Positions 28,342 to 39,728 of a stretch of 64,000 bases of DNA are shown one piece after another. The position numbers and the translations under genes were made by a program. The DNA lies in contig OX442417.1 in assembly GCA_949361645.1 (NCBI GenBank), positions 10,088,309 to 10,152,308 on the forward strand, read 5' to 3'. Each line of letters opens with the position of its first letter. The stretch's first letter is position 1. The notes under the pieces are model-generated. The model was not told the DNA's origin and ran no database searches. It worked only from the letters and a program-made list of their open reading frames with translations. Source of the DNA: Spongilla lacustris (taxonomy: Eukaryota; Porifera; Demospongiae; Spongillida; Spongillidae).

Positions 28342-29312
28342 GTGGTTGAGCAGGTATCTGGCAGAGGCCACAGCAAAAGACTTGTTATAAAATGGAGGGA
28401 TTCAAGCACTACAACAGAATCAAGCCGGGGTATTTGTTTACCTAGCGTTTTTGAAGAGTCAAGGAGGTTTGTAGAGGCAAGGGGTAACAAAAGGCGTACT
28501 GAAAGTGAAGAAGAAGATATGGACATGCAATCTGCATCTACTGATGATAATAGCGATGAGGAGAGTGATGAGTCCTGTGCAGAGCAGGTAGAAGAAGTTC
28601 CGAGATTGGTACCGTGCGCTAATTGAGCACCCGCCCCCAGATGTTATTCGTATTGTTTTACACTATTATAGTGATGATACGGCCGTCACTGAAGGTAACA
28701 GGCCTACCCTGTCACCTCATGGGCGCCAATGGACACCAAGAAAAGAGTTGTTAATTGACCCTGGATCAAAACACAATGTCCACAGTGCTAGATTTAGATG
28801 GCCAGAAGCTCAAAGGGGAATAGGAACAGATTATTTTTATCAATTTTATCCTGTTCGAGGAATTGGGAAAACTTTGGAATACACAAACGTGAGCATGATC
28901 ACACACAGCTATATTCCACTTACCAAAGGTGAATTTTTTAAGTACCTTGGGTTGCGACTTGCGATGGCATGTGAGCCTAAAAGGGGAGCCATCCCTGTGT
29001 ATTGGGATGAAGGTTTACAGCCTGGCACAATATACAGTGGTGCAAGCTTTGGTGAACGCTTTGGGATGTCCAGACATCGATTTGAGAACAATACTCAGTG
29101 CCTTTCATCACCGCCTTGATCTTTTAAAGCACTCACCAGCGTATTCTAGTACCAAAGGACGAAAGCAGCGTAAATGCAGAATATGCTCTGCTAAATCATC
29201 ATATTACTGTGTTGGTTGCTCAAGAGTGAAAGACAATGACCTATACAGGTGTTGTGAACCAGCAACAAGATACTGTTTTAAAATTCACCTAAAGATGTTA
29301 GGGTTTGCATAA
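28342..29312 (+). pseudogene. piggyBac transposase with internal deletion of the catalytic core
   Basis: The N-terminal part (28342-28626, then 28640-29098 after a frameshift near 28620) contains the acidic region and the DDE_Tnp_1_7 entry with GEFFKYLGLRLAMACEPKRG and FGERFGMSRHRFE. It then passes within a few bases into the C-terminal cysteine-rich domain in another frame (29160-29310: RKCRICSAKSSYYCVGC, CCEPATRYCF). The roughly 300 residues that normally lie between, including the three catalytic aspartates, are missing. The product could bind DNA ends but not cut. The deletion point is near 29098-29105. Confidence 0.85.
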
Positions 29313-29591
29313 AACCTAGCACAAACCAACATTGAAAACATGATTGCATGACTGTACATGTGGTAATTGGCTTCAAGTGGTGTTTTGAAAGTAAAGTATG
29401 TATTCAAAATATTGCTGATAAATAAGAAAACATTTCGATACAAACATACGTAACATTATACTATTACAATATCACCGTAGAGAGATGTCAAACAGTTGCG
29501 ATTAAGGTATGCCCCATCATCAAGTTGAAATGCACTTGTCCAATGTAGCTAAAACTTGTTGTCCTGTAGAAAAGACTGGGAAGTACACACA

Positions 29592-30290
29592 TAAACTAAA
29601 TATGCAAATCTCTTTTTGAGACGTGTTTCTTTCTATGGTTGTACCACAAATGTTTCATGGAAAATTTCTATGCTGACAATTTATACAGTAGCACACACAT
29701 CAACCTCCATAATACATATTTAAAAAGTAACACATGCCATACATTTTTCTGTAACTATGAATTTTTTTCCATTATGCATTTTTAAGAACTGCATCTGTTG
29801 CTTTAGATAATACGGACCAAGGGTGTGGTATAAAAATAATCTAACAATTGGTAAAATAAGTGCATTGGCACATGAAACAATGGTAGATATATGGGTACAA
29901 GATAGTTTCATTTGAATTTAGGAGAAATTATTGCAATATAAACTAAATTGCAAATTGCATTGAGACATAAAAATGATGTTTCTTTCTATGGTTGTACCAC
30001 AAATGTTTCATGAAAATTTTCTATGCTGACAATTTGTACAGTAGCACACACATCACCCTCCATAAAACATATGTAAAAAGTGACACATGTAATACTTTTT
30101 TCTGCTACTATGAATTTTTTTACATAATGCATTTTTAAGAACCGCATCCGTTGTTTTAGATATTATGGACCAAGGGTGTGGTATAAAAATAATCTAACAA
30201 TTGATAAAATAAGTGCATTGGCACATGAAACAATAGTAGAAATATGGGTGCAAAATAATTTCATTTGAATTTAGAAGAAATGTTTCAATT
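29592..30290. repeat. 353-bp tandem duplication inside piggyBac element
   Basis: Two head-to-tail copies begin at about 29592 and 29945; TTTCTTTCTATGGTTGTACC recurs at 29626 and 29979. They are about 90% identical by eye over 300 bp. A diverged single copy occurs in the MITE at 52690-52900, so the unit belongs to the 3' subterminal region of this family. Confidence 0.9.
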
Positions 30291-30329
30291 TTGGTCCTAC
30301 GCGTAGGACCATTACCTGGAGAATTAAGG

Positions 30330-32019
30330 TTAAAGGTGGACCTCAATTAATATGGTGCTCACCAAGCAGTCTTGACTGAGTGTGTGTGCTATGCACTTCC
30401 CAGAGCTGCTCCCTTGGGCTAACTGGTGTTATGGCCATCACCCATTCCTCTGGCATCCCTTGGGCCGCCTTACATCAGAGCTGTGCGTTCAGCAGGGTGA
30501 CCTCCTGGGCCCATTGTTGTTCTCCTTGGTCTTTAACATCCCGGTGTCAGCAATTTCAACCAGAGACGATTGTGCTGGTCTCATTGTCCATGCCTGCTAC
30601 ATGGATGATGGTGCTCTTGCAGGTCCAAGGTCTTCTGTGATGAATGTCTTGGCTTTGCTCCTAGAGTTGGGCCCACCACTCGGCCTCCATGTCAACATAC
30701 ATAAGTGTGAGGTGTTTAGCCAAAGCTCACTAGACATTTTCCCAGCTGGCATTAAAAAGTCCAACAACCCAAACACTGAAATCTTGATCGGAGATTTTTG
30801 CCACCAGTTTATCAGTCACAAACGGTCCGAAGCCCAAAACCTCCTGTCAAAGCTTGCAGATGTTGGCTTGGTGGATCCACAGGTTGCTCTAACCTGACTC
30901 CATATGTGTGGTGCATGGTTTCTGCCGGCTCACCCACCTCTCACATACCACACCTCCATAATGATCTGGTGCAGCCCTCCAGTTGTATGACCAATATGTT
31001 CGTAGATGCTTCTGCACTGCCATGGACACTACAGATGCTGCTTGGAGACAGGTAATTCTAGGCCTTAGTAAGGGAAGGTTGGGTCTTCGCACACTATACC
31101 AACATGTACAGCATCCATTTGCTCAGCTGGGTTTGGTTCACAGGTAAATCTTCGCCTCTGTTCTGCAGTTGCAGATTTTAATTCTGCTGTTCGATCTGAT
31201 AAGGTACTGCAAATTCACTCCCTTCTCTCAGTGTCTCTGGTCTCCCAAAAAGAAATATCCAGCACATTGTACACTTGCATCTTTAATCTGCTGTTGGAAA
31301 CCTCCTCCACTGCTGACCAAGCACGATTGCTTTCAGTTTCCACACCACATGCATCCTCCTGGCTGTCTGTTCTACCACCACAGGGGCTGGGTCTACATCT
31401 TGATGCACTGGTCCATCAAGTTGCCATAAAATGGTGGCTTGTTATGGACACATCCCAGGGATCCCAGTGTGCACTTTGCCCTGACAATGCCCTTGACCCA
31501 GTGGGGGTAATGTTGTGGCATGACACAACACCCTATGTGATGTTCTGGCTGAAACATGCCACAGGGCCCATCTTGGCATCCAAGTGGAAGCTGGCAATGA
31601 CCTCACAGCCGAGCATTGCCACACCCATCCTGCTGACCTGCTGTTGACTAACAAGGACAACAGGCAAGACAGCTTGATATTTCTGTAACCTCTCTCCCTG
31701 TATGCTTAACACACATACTGGGGTACCCTTATGGAAGCAGAAGATCAGCTGTCCTAGCCACTGAAGGCAAAAGCACAGGGCCAATGATGCAAAATGCAAA
31801 AAACTTGGCTGGTTGTGTGTTCCCCTGGTAGCAGAGACTTATGTTGCATGGGGAAATGAAGTTATTGAAGCTTTCTCTCAGCCCACTCTTCCATGCAGGC
31901 CCAAGTCAACTGTACTTAGAAATATCTATGGCAGGCTCAACCTCGATCCATCTAGTGAGGGCCAATGCCACTGCCATCCTCACCAGATTTATTTTGAATT
32001 AACTGTAGGCTATGTTTAA
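30330..32019 (+). pseudogene. Non-LTR-type reverse transcriptase, C-terminal part, decayed
   Basis: The coding continues from the split point with KVDL at 30334, then FPELLPWANWCYG, VQQGDLLGPLLFSLVF, and the catalytic box CYMDDGALAG at 30597. Next come LGLHVNIHKCEVF and GLSKGGLGLR, and a C-terminal region (31231-32019) with VSTPHASSWLSVLPPQGLGL and LGWLCVPLVAETYVAWG typical of the same family. Frames change many times (near 30890, 31050, 31500, 31690) and stops occur. No endonuclease domain, LTR or poly(A) tail was found, so the exact clade is open. Confidence 0.8.
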
Positions 32020-32517
32020 GATTGTACCCATGTGTATAAATATTGTACATGTCAATAATAATAATATTTCCTGACCCTGTTCTTAGAGAGAGCTTCTGGT
32101 CTAGCCTCATCCAACTGTTGTGGTTATTTTAGAACACTAAGTCTTTTGAAGCAGCTTCTGGGTGATCAGCCTCTTCCACGGCCCTAATTGGTAGAGGGGA
32201 TCCCTCCCATTTCGTGGCCACTCCCGAAGTGCACTTTTCAGCTTTGTCCCCAGTTTGCCCATCCGAACCAATCAATGCTCTCTTCACTTTTCTCAAACTG
32301 AGAGAAAGTAGATCTTGTGCCCTCATTCAGTCTAGCGGAATCTTTTGGTCTGGTTTAAGGTCATAATGGATCTTTAGATCTAAAAATACAATCGATCGTG
32401 TGTATTATAATAATGTGCACATTTATGTACATAATCCTGCTGCTCTGTACCAATATTGCTCAATATTAAAAAAAAAACAGAATAATCTTCTGAATTTCAA
32501 GTGTCGTGCAATAGTAG

Positions 32518-32698
32518 CAGGGCCGGTGAGAGCTATAGTGAGGCCCGGGGTAACATATCATTTGAGGGCCCCATAGGCCCTGAAAATACGAGCGGGGGGG
32601 GGGGGGGGGGGTCCCCCTTGAGATTGGCCCGCCGGGCCCCCTATTATACATTGGGGCCCGGGGTAAGTAACCCCCCCCCCCCCCTCTCACCGGCCCTG
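32518..32698. mobile_element. hAT-type MITE, 181 bp, perfect 8-bp target duplication
   Basis: Ends CAGGGCCGGTGAGAG and CTCTCACCGGCCCTG are perfect 15-bp inverted repeats. AATAGTAG flanks both sides (32510-32517 and 32699-32706). Inside are GGCCCGGGG-type inverted segments and an 18-base G run facing a C run. It is non-coding and probably recently inserted. Confidence 0.93.
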
Positions 32699-32706
32699 AA
32701 TAGTAG

Positions 32707-35700
32707 TAGTTCTCTGGTTGAAGCTTGCAATGGTGGTTCTATACACACATTGGAACCAATAAATGAGCTATAAAATCGATTGTTGTGACGCACAGATGGA
32801 AAACCACCTGCATGTACAGTTGATCTGAAATCATCGAAAAGAACTGCCACACTAATAAACATATGCACATGTACAGTGGCTTTGTAGGTGTGGTTGGTGC
32901 CAACTGTAGCAAAGGCACAACTAAGTGCAAAACCAATAGGTACGTACAGTTTCGCTCTTCAAAACTGGGTTCCAGCTCGCGATAGACTAATACATTTTGT
33001 AGACTACAAAGGCCTTCGAGTATCATGGAACCAACGACAAACCGTATATTTTAGTACGTGCTACACAGCCAAATCCTAACTATCTGTAACAGAATTGATA
33101 GCCAGTCATAACAGTTACAAATATGTTATCTTATTTGGAACATACTGCTTGTGGTCACAAAATACGCTACAGGTCGGATAAATATTATGTACAAGAAAAG
33201 GCGTGGATTCTGTGACAGAATGTATCTAAAAATGTTACATTTTTTGCGCACGGCTGCAGAAATAGGTCTTGCACCCCAGCGTAAGGATTCAATACTTATG
33301 ATTTTGGATAGGTAGAAGTAACAAACACACAGGTGCATGTGCGACTATATAGTTAGTTGGCAAACATAATTTACGTGTGCGTATTCGATCGATCATCGAT
33401 GTAGAATGACTTAGTTCAAGGCATGCTTGGGCATGTCGAACCTGGAAGTTTTGAATGCATCATTGGCGGCTGTGAAAAGTTGGGCTGCCGCTTTACATCA
33501 GCAAAGTGTGGCGATTGCGTGGGCGTGACGTAGTCTCAAATACGTCCCCAGACCCCAGATAATACTGTTAGAGCGATAATCGTTACGTCATGGGGTAATA
33601 CGCTACCGTTTTGGCGGTCTACTTGCTTACAACTAGTTAAGGTGTGGTGTCTACTTCACGAATCGCCGTCAGAATTTGTTGCACCAGACAGAACAGCACC
33701 AATCAGCCGGACGCTCGATTCTAATTAACGCATTGCCACACCTACATTCCAAATAATGGCCACCACTGCCTACATTGGAAAAGGTACTTTAAGCTGGCTG
33801 GACTACCACATGGGATAAGTACCAGACTTTGGAATGGACACGATTTTGCTTCTCAGATCGAGTTTCATAGATAGAAACCAGAGGAACGTATACCCGGACC
33901 TGGTAATGCTCGAAAACGACCTGTGATATGCATAGTAGATGATAATCCGATGGCCTCAGTGTTGCTTATCTCTGGACATGGTAGGATTGCCGCTTTTGTA
34001 CAGTACTTCTTGATATGAATTTTTCTTCTTAGGTTGGTTGATCGAAAGAAGATACTACCATTGTATGTAGCAAGAGGACAAGAAGCAGCTTTGCAGCAAA
34101 TGGCTGAAATTTCTAGCTGACTAACTGAACAGACCCAAGCTGAACTTGAATGAAGGCACATTATGGGGTACATGTAAAAGAAAACCCTTTCCTGCTTTCC
34201 CTTATAAGGAAGTGTATGCACCTTCTGTTTGCTTGCAAATACTTATCCCCCGATCTTACTGTAGGAGGCTCTCCACACTCACATGCCAAACATTTGTTGC
34301 AAGACTGCTTTCAAAAGGCCAAAAACGGCTAGATGCTTTCACGCATCTGGTTTCAGTGGGAAACTCTTTGGGAACGTCTACCAGCCTTTCTGTGAGAGAG
34401 ATTTTAAAGCATGGGCACGAATGATTCGCTCTCTTTATCATACATGTAGGACCATATTTGGATGGTGGAGATATGGCAGTGTGGAAATCTATTTCTAAGG
34501 TAATACGAAGTAAGTGTTGCTTATGTATATAGTACCAGGTGCAGTGAAGATGCTTGTGCCAGACGTTTGTAAACACTGAAGCAGGCTCAAGCCACACCCA
34601 CTGCAATGTTGGGCTGCCTTCAATGGAGGTAATGCATGAGTGGGAAATGACCTGGTTTACCTTCAGTTTTACTTGTACCTGTGCAGGCAGTTTGCGCATA
34701 CAAACAACAGACTGTGTCATCTAGCCACATGTGACATTGCTTTGCCACCATCCAGCACATATGTCAGGCTCATTATTTCACTGACAATGAAAGGTAAGGT
34801 CTTATTTATGTGAAATTTTAATTAATGCACATTTTTTTACTAGGTCTGCACATGGTCTTTAATGGCTATAAATTTGCATCATGTTTTGCTCAGCACTCTC
34901 TTTGTGGGGCATCATACAAGGAAAACAAAGGCATATACATGTACCTGCTTGGAACACCATGAAAAGTATGACATTTGGGTGTATGTACATATCCATTATC
35001 ACTTTGAAACTTGCAGGTATCAACATTCACAACGTTGTTATCTCTACAGCTCTGTGTGTCGCTAAGAGGTCATTCAAGGATGTGAACCCTCCTATGACAT
35101 CCTCCTCAGTGATGTCAGTACAGTACAATCATATCTGTAGTGACTACATTGAGCTGTGTTCAGCAGGTGAGATAAACAGTTGCTAACATAACGTACTTAG
35201 GTGAACAGTTTCTATACACCTGGATTAGGGTCTGTTAATCGCTGTGTTCAAGACATCTAATGGAGCAGTCCTGGGTTTACTTGAGGGGTTTAAGCCTTCG
35301 GCTAATGGAGACCAGCGTCACAACAAGTATGACTGCCCACTGCTGGAACTTACAAGATTGATCACTATGCCGGAGGTCTGTGAACATGGTACATCGGTGC
35401 ACACAGCTGTGTGCCCTCTCACAAGAGAGTGGACTACCTGTTTGAGGAACTTAAATGTGTATTGCATTAATGTATCTGTTTTTTAAGAGAACCCATTTAT
35501 AAGGAGGTGAATAAATTTCTATCCATATAAGGAAAGGGTAGCAGTTACATGTATGATTCGTACATGTAACAAATCTGATACTTTATCTGTTACAGAAATG
35601 GTTGTACAATCTGTACCAAGTTACTGTCCAACAGACACCGTTACGTACATGATATCACATATTGTTACATACATGAAACAATATGTTCCAAATACGATTC

Positions 35701-35760
35701 ATTTACGGAACAGAAAAAGATTTTTGGCTGTGTATCCTATCTTCTGAATGAGACAAACTA
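32707..35760. other. Stretch without a recognised gene; one candidate exon pair
   Basis: Only the pair of plus-strand segments at 34687-34793 and 35017-35166 has splice-site and phase support. Other ORFs here (for example 33865-34221 and 34256-34720 on the minus strand) show no recognisable motif. Confidence 0.4.
34687..35166 (+). CDS. Candidate two exons of an unrecognised gene
   Basis: Segment 34687-34793 is preceded by GTGCAG and followed by GTAAGG. Segment 35017-35166 is preceded by TTGCAG and followed by GTGAGA. The phases join (ATG AAA G / GT ATC) to give QFAHTNNRLCHLATCDIALP and onward into GINIHNVVISTALCVAKRSF, without a stop across both. I do not recognise the family. No convincing first or last exon was found, and the next downstream acceptors run into stops, so this may be a gene relic or part of a decayed element. 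Confidence 0.35.
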
Positions 35761-36192
35761 TGGGGGGTGATCACTGCCATAATTCGACACGCGCTCGCTT
35801 TTCGTGTTTGGGTCGCGCCATCTCGTATTCGGGTCGTGCCGTCTCGTATTCGGGTCGTGCCATCTCGTATTCGGGTCGTGCCGTCTCGTATTTGGGTGGT
35901 GCCATTTCGTATTTGGGTGGTGCCATCTCGTTACAGCTCCGTAACAGTACGTTAGGTAAGAACGTTCTGTTACAGCTCCGTTACAGACATTACGTGTATA
36001 CCTCTTAGCCGTTTATTTGTGATTGCATAATACCATTGCCATCGTTCCGTACCAGGCTATGGTTTGGATCCAGGGAATTTGTTTTACTTAATTGTATATA
36101 ATCAGCCATGCTTATGAGCGCCGGCTGTACGCTCAGCTTTCTCTCCTCTCCGTGCATTCGACAGTACGTAAGAACAGTACGTTCTGACCATA
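35761..36192. repeat. Dispersed repeat, copy 1, with 21-bp minisatellite core
   Basis: The copy opens GGGGGGTGATCACTGCC, then carries about five units of a 21-bp minisatellite (CTCGTATTCGGGTCGTGCC type) at 35800-35925. An AACGTTCTGTTACAGCTCCG segment and a 3' part with TGGTTTGGATCCAGGGAATT follow. A second copy lies inverted at 53306-53719. The 21-bp period keeps an open frame of seven-residue SYSGRAV repeats, which is probably a by-product. Confidence 0.85.
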
Positions 36193-37455
36193 GTACATAC
36201 TGACACATGCGTAGGGTACTGTCGTTAAGCTCATGCACCAATGAGAACCCGAGAGTGACGTGTCCTTTGGACCTCAGCTCACTTTGCATCGATCTTCTAA
36301 TTTAACAATAAGACCAGTACCATGCAGATCATGTATATAACCAGACACACCCCACCTACAATAATACTAGGCCTAGTACTCTCGTGTTCTAGTATACTTC
36401 TCTGTTATACCCGGTGAATGCCTGACGACGACACAGATGTGTTTGTGTGACAGTACATATGTTAGGGGTTTGTGAACACTTAAGTGACTTAACATTTTTG
36501 TGTGTCATTAAAAAAATTTTAGTTGCATGTATATGCAAGCAACTGCAAAATGAGTTCCATCACAGCAATACGTCTGATGGCATCTAACCATTTTCCTGGA
36601 GCTAGCCAGCAATCCTCTATACAGACGTCTGATGGTAGGTGGGGAGTATGAGGGAGAGAAATTAGCAGAGGGAGTGGTTGAGAGATGTAGGGAGGGGTCA
36701 AGAATGGTAGAGAGGGAGGGAAGGGACCACAAGAGGGAGGGGTCATGAGGGGGAGGGATGAAAACAGGACAATAATAAAATTTGGATTTTTAATTTTCAT
36801 GTATGTACATGACTGGATGTACATGTACCTCTGTTCCAAACTGGAAGGTGGTACTATTAGCTGCCTGGAGTCATCTTGATGAAGTCATCAACACCACAGC
36901 TGCCACAGTCATATTAAGTAATGTTCTGGCGCACACTGCTGTACTTGAGGCGCAGGGGGATGGAGAGAGTTCAGCCTGCTAGCATGGAGGGAGGAGGAAC
37001 ATTTTGACTAGGACGTCACACCCATCCTTACATGTTCATGTGTACACAACTGTGCAGTAACATATGTACATGTAACTGCATGCACAATAACGTGTGGTGT
37101 TAACTGAGTTACACATATTTGTATACAAACACCTTGATTGCATCCTTAGCAGAGCTCTCATTAGATTTATGATGGCACTTGCCTGGTAAAATGCAGTGAT
37201 ATATAAATATTATACACACATGCAAAAGTGGCACTTTTGAAATAGAATATCTTTAAAAGTACCATTTCTCTTTCTTGCCTTTCTTAAAAAATTCTATAAC
37301 TTGGAGTTTTGCCAGGTCGTCCAAGTTTCCAATATTGCAATCTGTATTGTTTAGGAAACTTGGTGGACATCAAAATAAATTATTGGGATCCTACATGTAA
37401 TGCCACAATTTAGTAGAATGTCCAAATGTTTTATATAATTATAATGTAGATATCA
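36193..37455. other. No supported gene
   Basis: The stretch has a GGGAGG-rich segment at 36640-36760 and AT-rich sequence. A small inverted repeat lies around 37317-37372 (GTCCAAGTTTCC against GGAAACTTGG). The 5' part of the integrase-type transposase was not found here. Confidence 0.4.
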
Positions 37456-38766
37456 TTGATTTTCAGCTGGTGGTTTGTTATTCATGGAGGCATTGATGGC
37501 TATAGTCGTCGAATCATATACCTACATTGCTCCAATAACAATCGAGCAGACACAGTTCTGCAGTTGTTTCTTGCATCAGTAAGAGAATTTGGGCTACCAA
37601 CCGGAATCCATGCAGACAGAGGTGGAGAAAATACAGAAGTTGTTCAACTAATGCTACAACATCCATTACATGGACCAGGTAGCTTTATTACTGGTCAGTG
37701 TCCACAATCAGTGTATTGAGAGGTTATGGAGAGATGAGTTTACACTGTGCACACAATCTGTTCTATACCATGGAAGAGGAGGGGCTGCTAGATTGTGAAA
37801 ATGAAGTACATGTCTGTTGTCTCCATTATGTATTTTTAAGTTGTATCGATAATAGCTTACAAGTATTAAAGGAGGCATGGAATCAGCATCTTCTAAGTTC
37901 TGAAGGCAACCTTTCACCATGCCAGTTATGGATCAGCCGGTGGGGAATCTAATACAGAAAGCATACCTGAGGTATGGCATTTTTGATATTGGAAAAATTG
38001 TGCATACATTTTAAAATCACTAAAAACAAGACACAAGCACACAACACTGTATAAACCAGATAGCTTATGGGTGTCTGATTTTTCACACCTACCTAATAGT
38101 TGTGTGTTTTTTAGCAGAACTCAGCATATGTGCAGCAATCTTATAACTTGCAGGCAATGCCTGTGGTTAAGACTTGACTGAAATACTTCATTTCAACGTT
38201 AGGCTACCTGACTTGCTGTGAAGTCCTTTCTACTGTCCCGCATCAGCATGTAGCATGGCCTTGATTGATGAATGTAGAATTTTATTTGAATGTACACTCT
38301 AAAGTCATATAGTTTCGGCATGCAGCTGCAGAGCTCTGAAGCTGCATGCCGAAACTATATGACTTTACTGTATGGTGTTGCTATCAACACCATACAGGTA
38401 ATATATTGTATGCCTAATAGCTGGTTACTAAGACTTGCCCGCACAATAATATGCTTACCCCAGCTATACTGTATACAGATATGACTTGAAGGGAAATAAA
38501 TTTGGTACATATACTTACACACATGATTATGTGAATTATATATTGTTTTGCAGGAGGATTTGAATACTTATGGTATCGACTGGAATGGTCCACTTGCTGT
38601 TTCCAGAAATGATGATGATTATGAAGTCACAGTACCTTATATTCAATCTATAGTTCTTTTACCAGATGGTGACTTGCAGGAAACTGTTCACCCTCTTGAC
38701 CACAGTTGTAACCATCGAATTGACTTGTACATGACAGCTTTGCAATTTGTTAGTAGTAGATTGTAA
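37456..38766 (+). pseudogene. Integrase-core (rve-fold DDE) transposase fragment, decayed
   Basis: The translation contains IHGGIDGYSRRIIYLHCSNN (first Asp), FGLPTGIHADRGGEN (second Asp), then GPGSFITG. After a one-base shift near 37696 it continues VHNQCIERLWRDEF (Glu). Further frames give MEEEGLLD, LKEAWNQHLLSSEGNLSPCQLW and, after a ~600-bp gap, EDLNTYGIDWNGPLA (38554-38598). This is the retroviral-integrase-like family found in many fish and invertebrate transposons, possibly IS3EU-like. All three acidic catalytic positions can be placed but the frame is broken repeatedly. The gap at 37960-38550 ends in a normal TTTTGCAG, so part of it may be an intron. Confidence 0.8.
38301..38397. repeat. 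Two adjacent perfect hairpins
   Basis: Arms 38301-38327 and 38340-38366 are perfectly complementary (27 bp, starting AAAGTCATATAGTTTCGGCA), and the 12-nt spacer is itself nearly palindromic. One base later a second hairpin has 13-bp arms at 38368-38380 and 38385-38397 with a 4-nt loop. Both lie in the gap of the integrase pseudogene. Confidence 0.95.
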
Positions 38767-39728
38767 GTGAACGTTAAAATTTGCAATTTGTTACTAGTAG
38801 ATTGTGGAGAAAGAAAATGCATGTGCATGAATGAAACCTTTTTTTTTTCACCATATTATTTCCTGCATGAAATATTGTCACGTAAAAGTTCATGGTTGTG
38901 GAGATACTATCGTTAAACACTGCCTTTTTTTCTTTCCTTTTTTTTTCATGGTGGGTGTTGCACATCATGTGTATAGGGGCAAAATTACAATACAAACCAC
39001 TTTACATTGACTGTAAATTCATTTTGGGAATCACTTTTTTCAGTTATGTTCATGCAATTACACAGTAATTTTACAGAGGATTTTAAAATAAAGTGGATCC
39101 ATTATTTCTTTTCTGGTGTATATAACCATGCCGTGGAGCAAGCCGTTCTGAAGGCACATGCAGTCAAGGCTAAGATAGCTAGATACTATACCATGCAGTT
39201 TGGTAACATAAGAGAAATAGAATTCACTACTCTATACGGTATCTCCATCCCTCTCCCCTGCATGCAGCCCCACAGCATGATACTGAGGACGGTTTATGTG
39301 TTGGTTCTTGTGTCACCAACAACGCAGCTTCAACTTGAAAACTGTGATCATTGACAAATAATTCGACAATGATATATCGCGATATAGACGATATCGGCAA
39401 AGAACCATATCGCGGCAGCACTAGCTACAATACAATTCCCTGGAGTGATCACTCAATATTTCCGAAACAACACCAGAAATTAGATATATGGATACAAAAC
39501 ATTTTATTGTGTCTTGGCCTTGTAAAAGAACATTTTAACATTAAATGGAGACACCAAATCTATCTACCTTGTATGAAATAATGGCTTCTTGTAGAATACA
39601 AATACAGTAAGATATCTGAAGCTTCCTCCACTATAGTGCCAGTGGTTGCACTATTGAAAACACTGATGAATGAGGAGGCTAAATATGGGAAGGAGTAATC
39701 AAGGCAATATATGCATGACTACATTTAC

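Larger units (their letters stand above)
28040..30329 (+). mobile_element. piggyBac-family transposon, 2290 bp, TTAA-flanked
   Basis: The ends read CCTTTAATCTCC and GGAGAATTAAGG, each directly bounded by TTAA (28036-28039 and 30330-30333), the signature target of piggyBac. Just inside each end is a TCCTACGCGTAGGA palindrome, doubled on the left (28057-28070 and 28077-28090) and single on the right (30296-30308). The element carries a deleted transposase, then a 353-bp tandem duplication. It interrupts a reverse transcriptase. Confidence 0.93.

Noticed and set aside
34256..34720. 154-residue minus-strand ORF
   Set aside because: No recognisable domain, and it overlaps the better supported plus-strand candidate exon at 34687.
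35800..35925. 21-bp repeat array as a CRISPR
   Set aside because: The units are directly adjacent without unique spacers and sit in a eukaryotic dispersed repeat, so this is a minisatellite.
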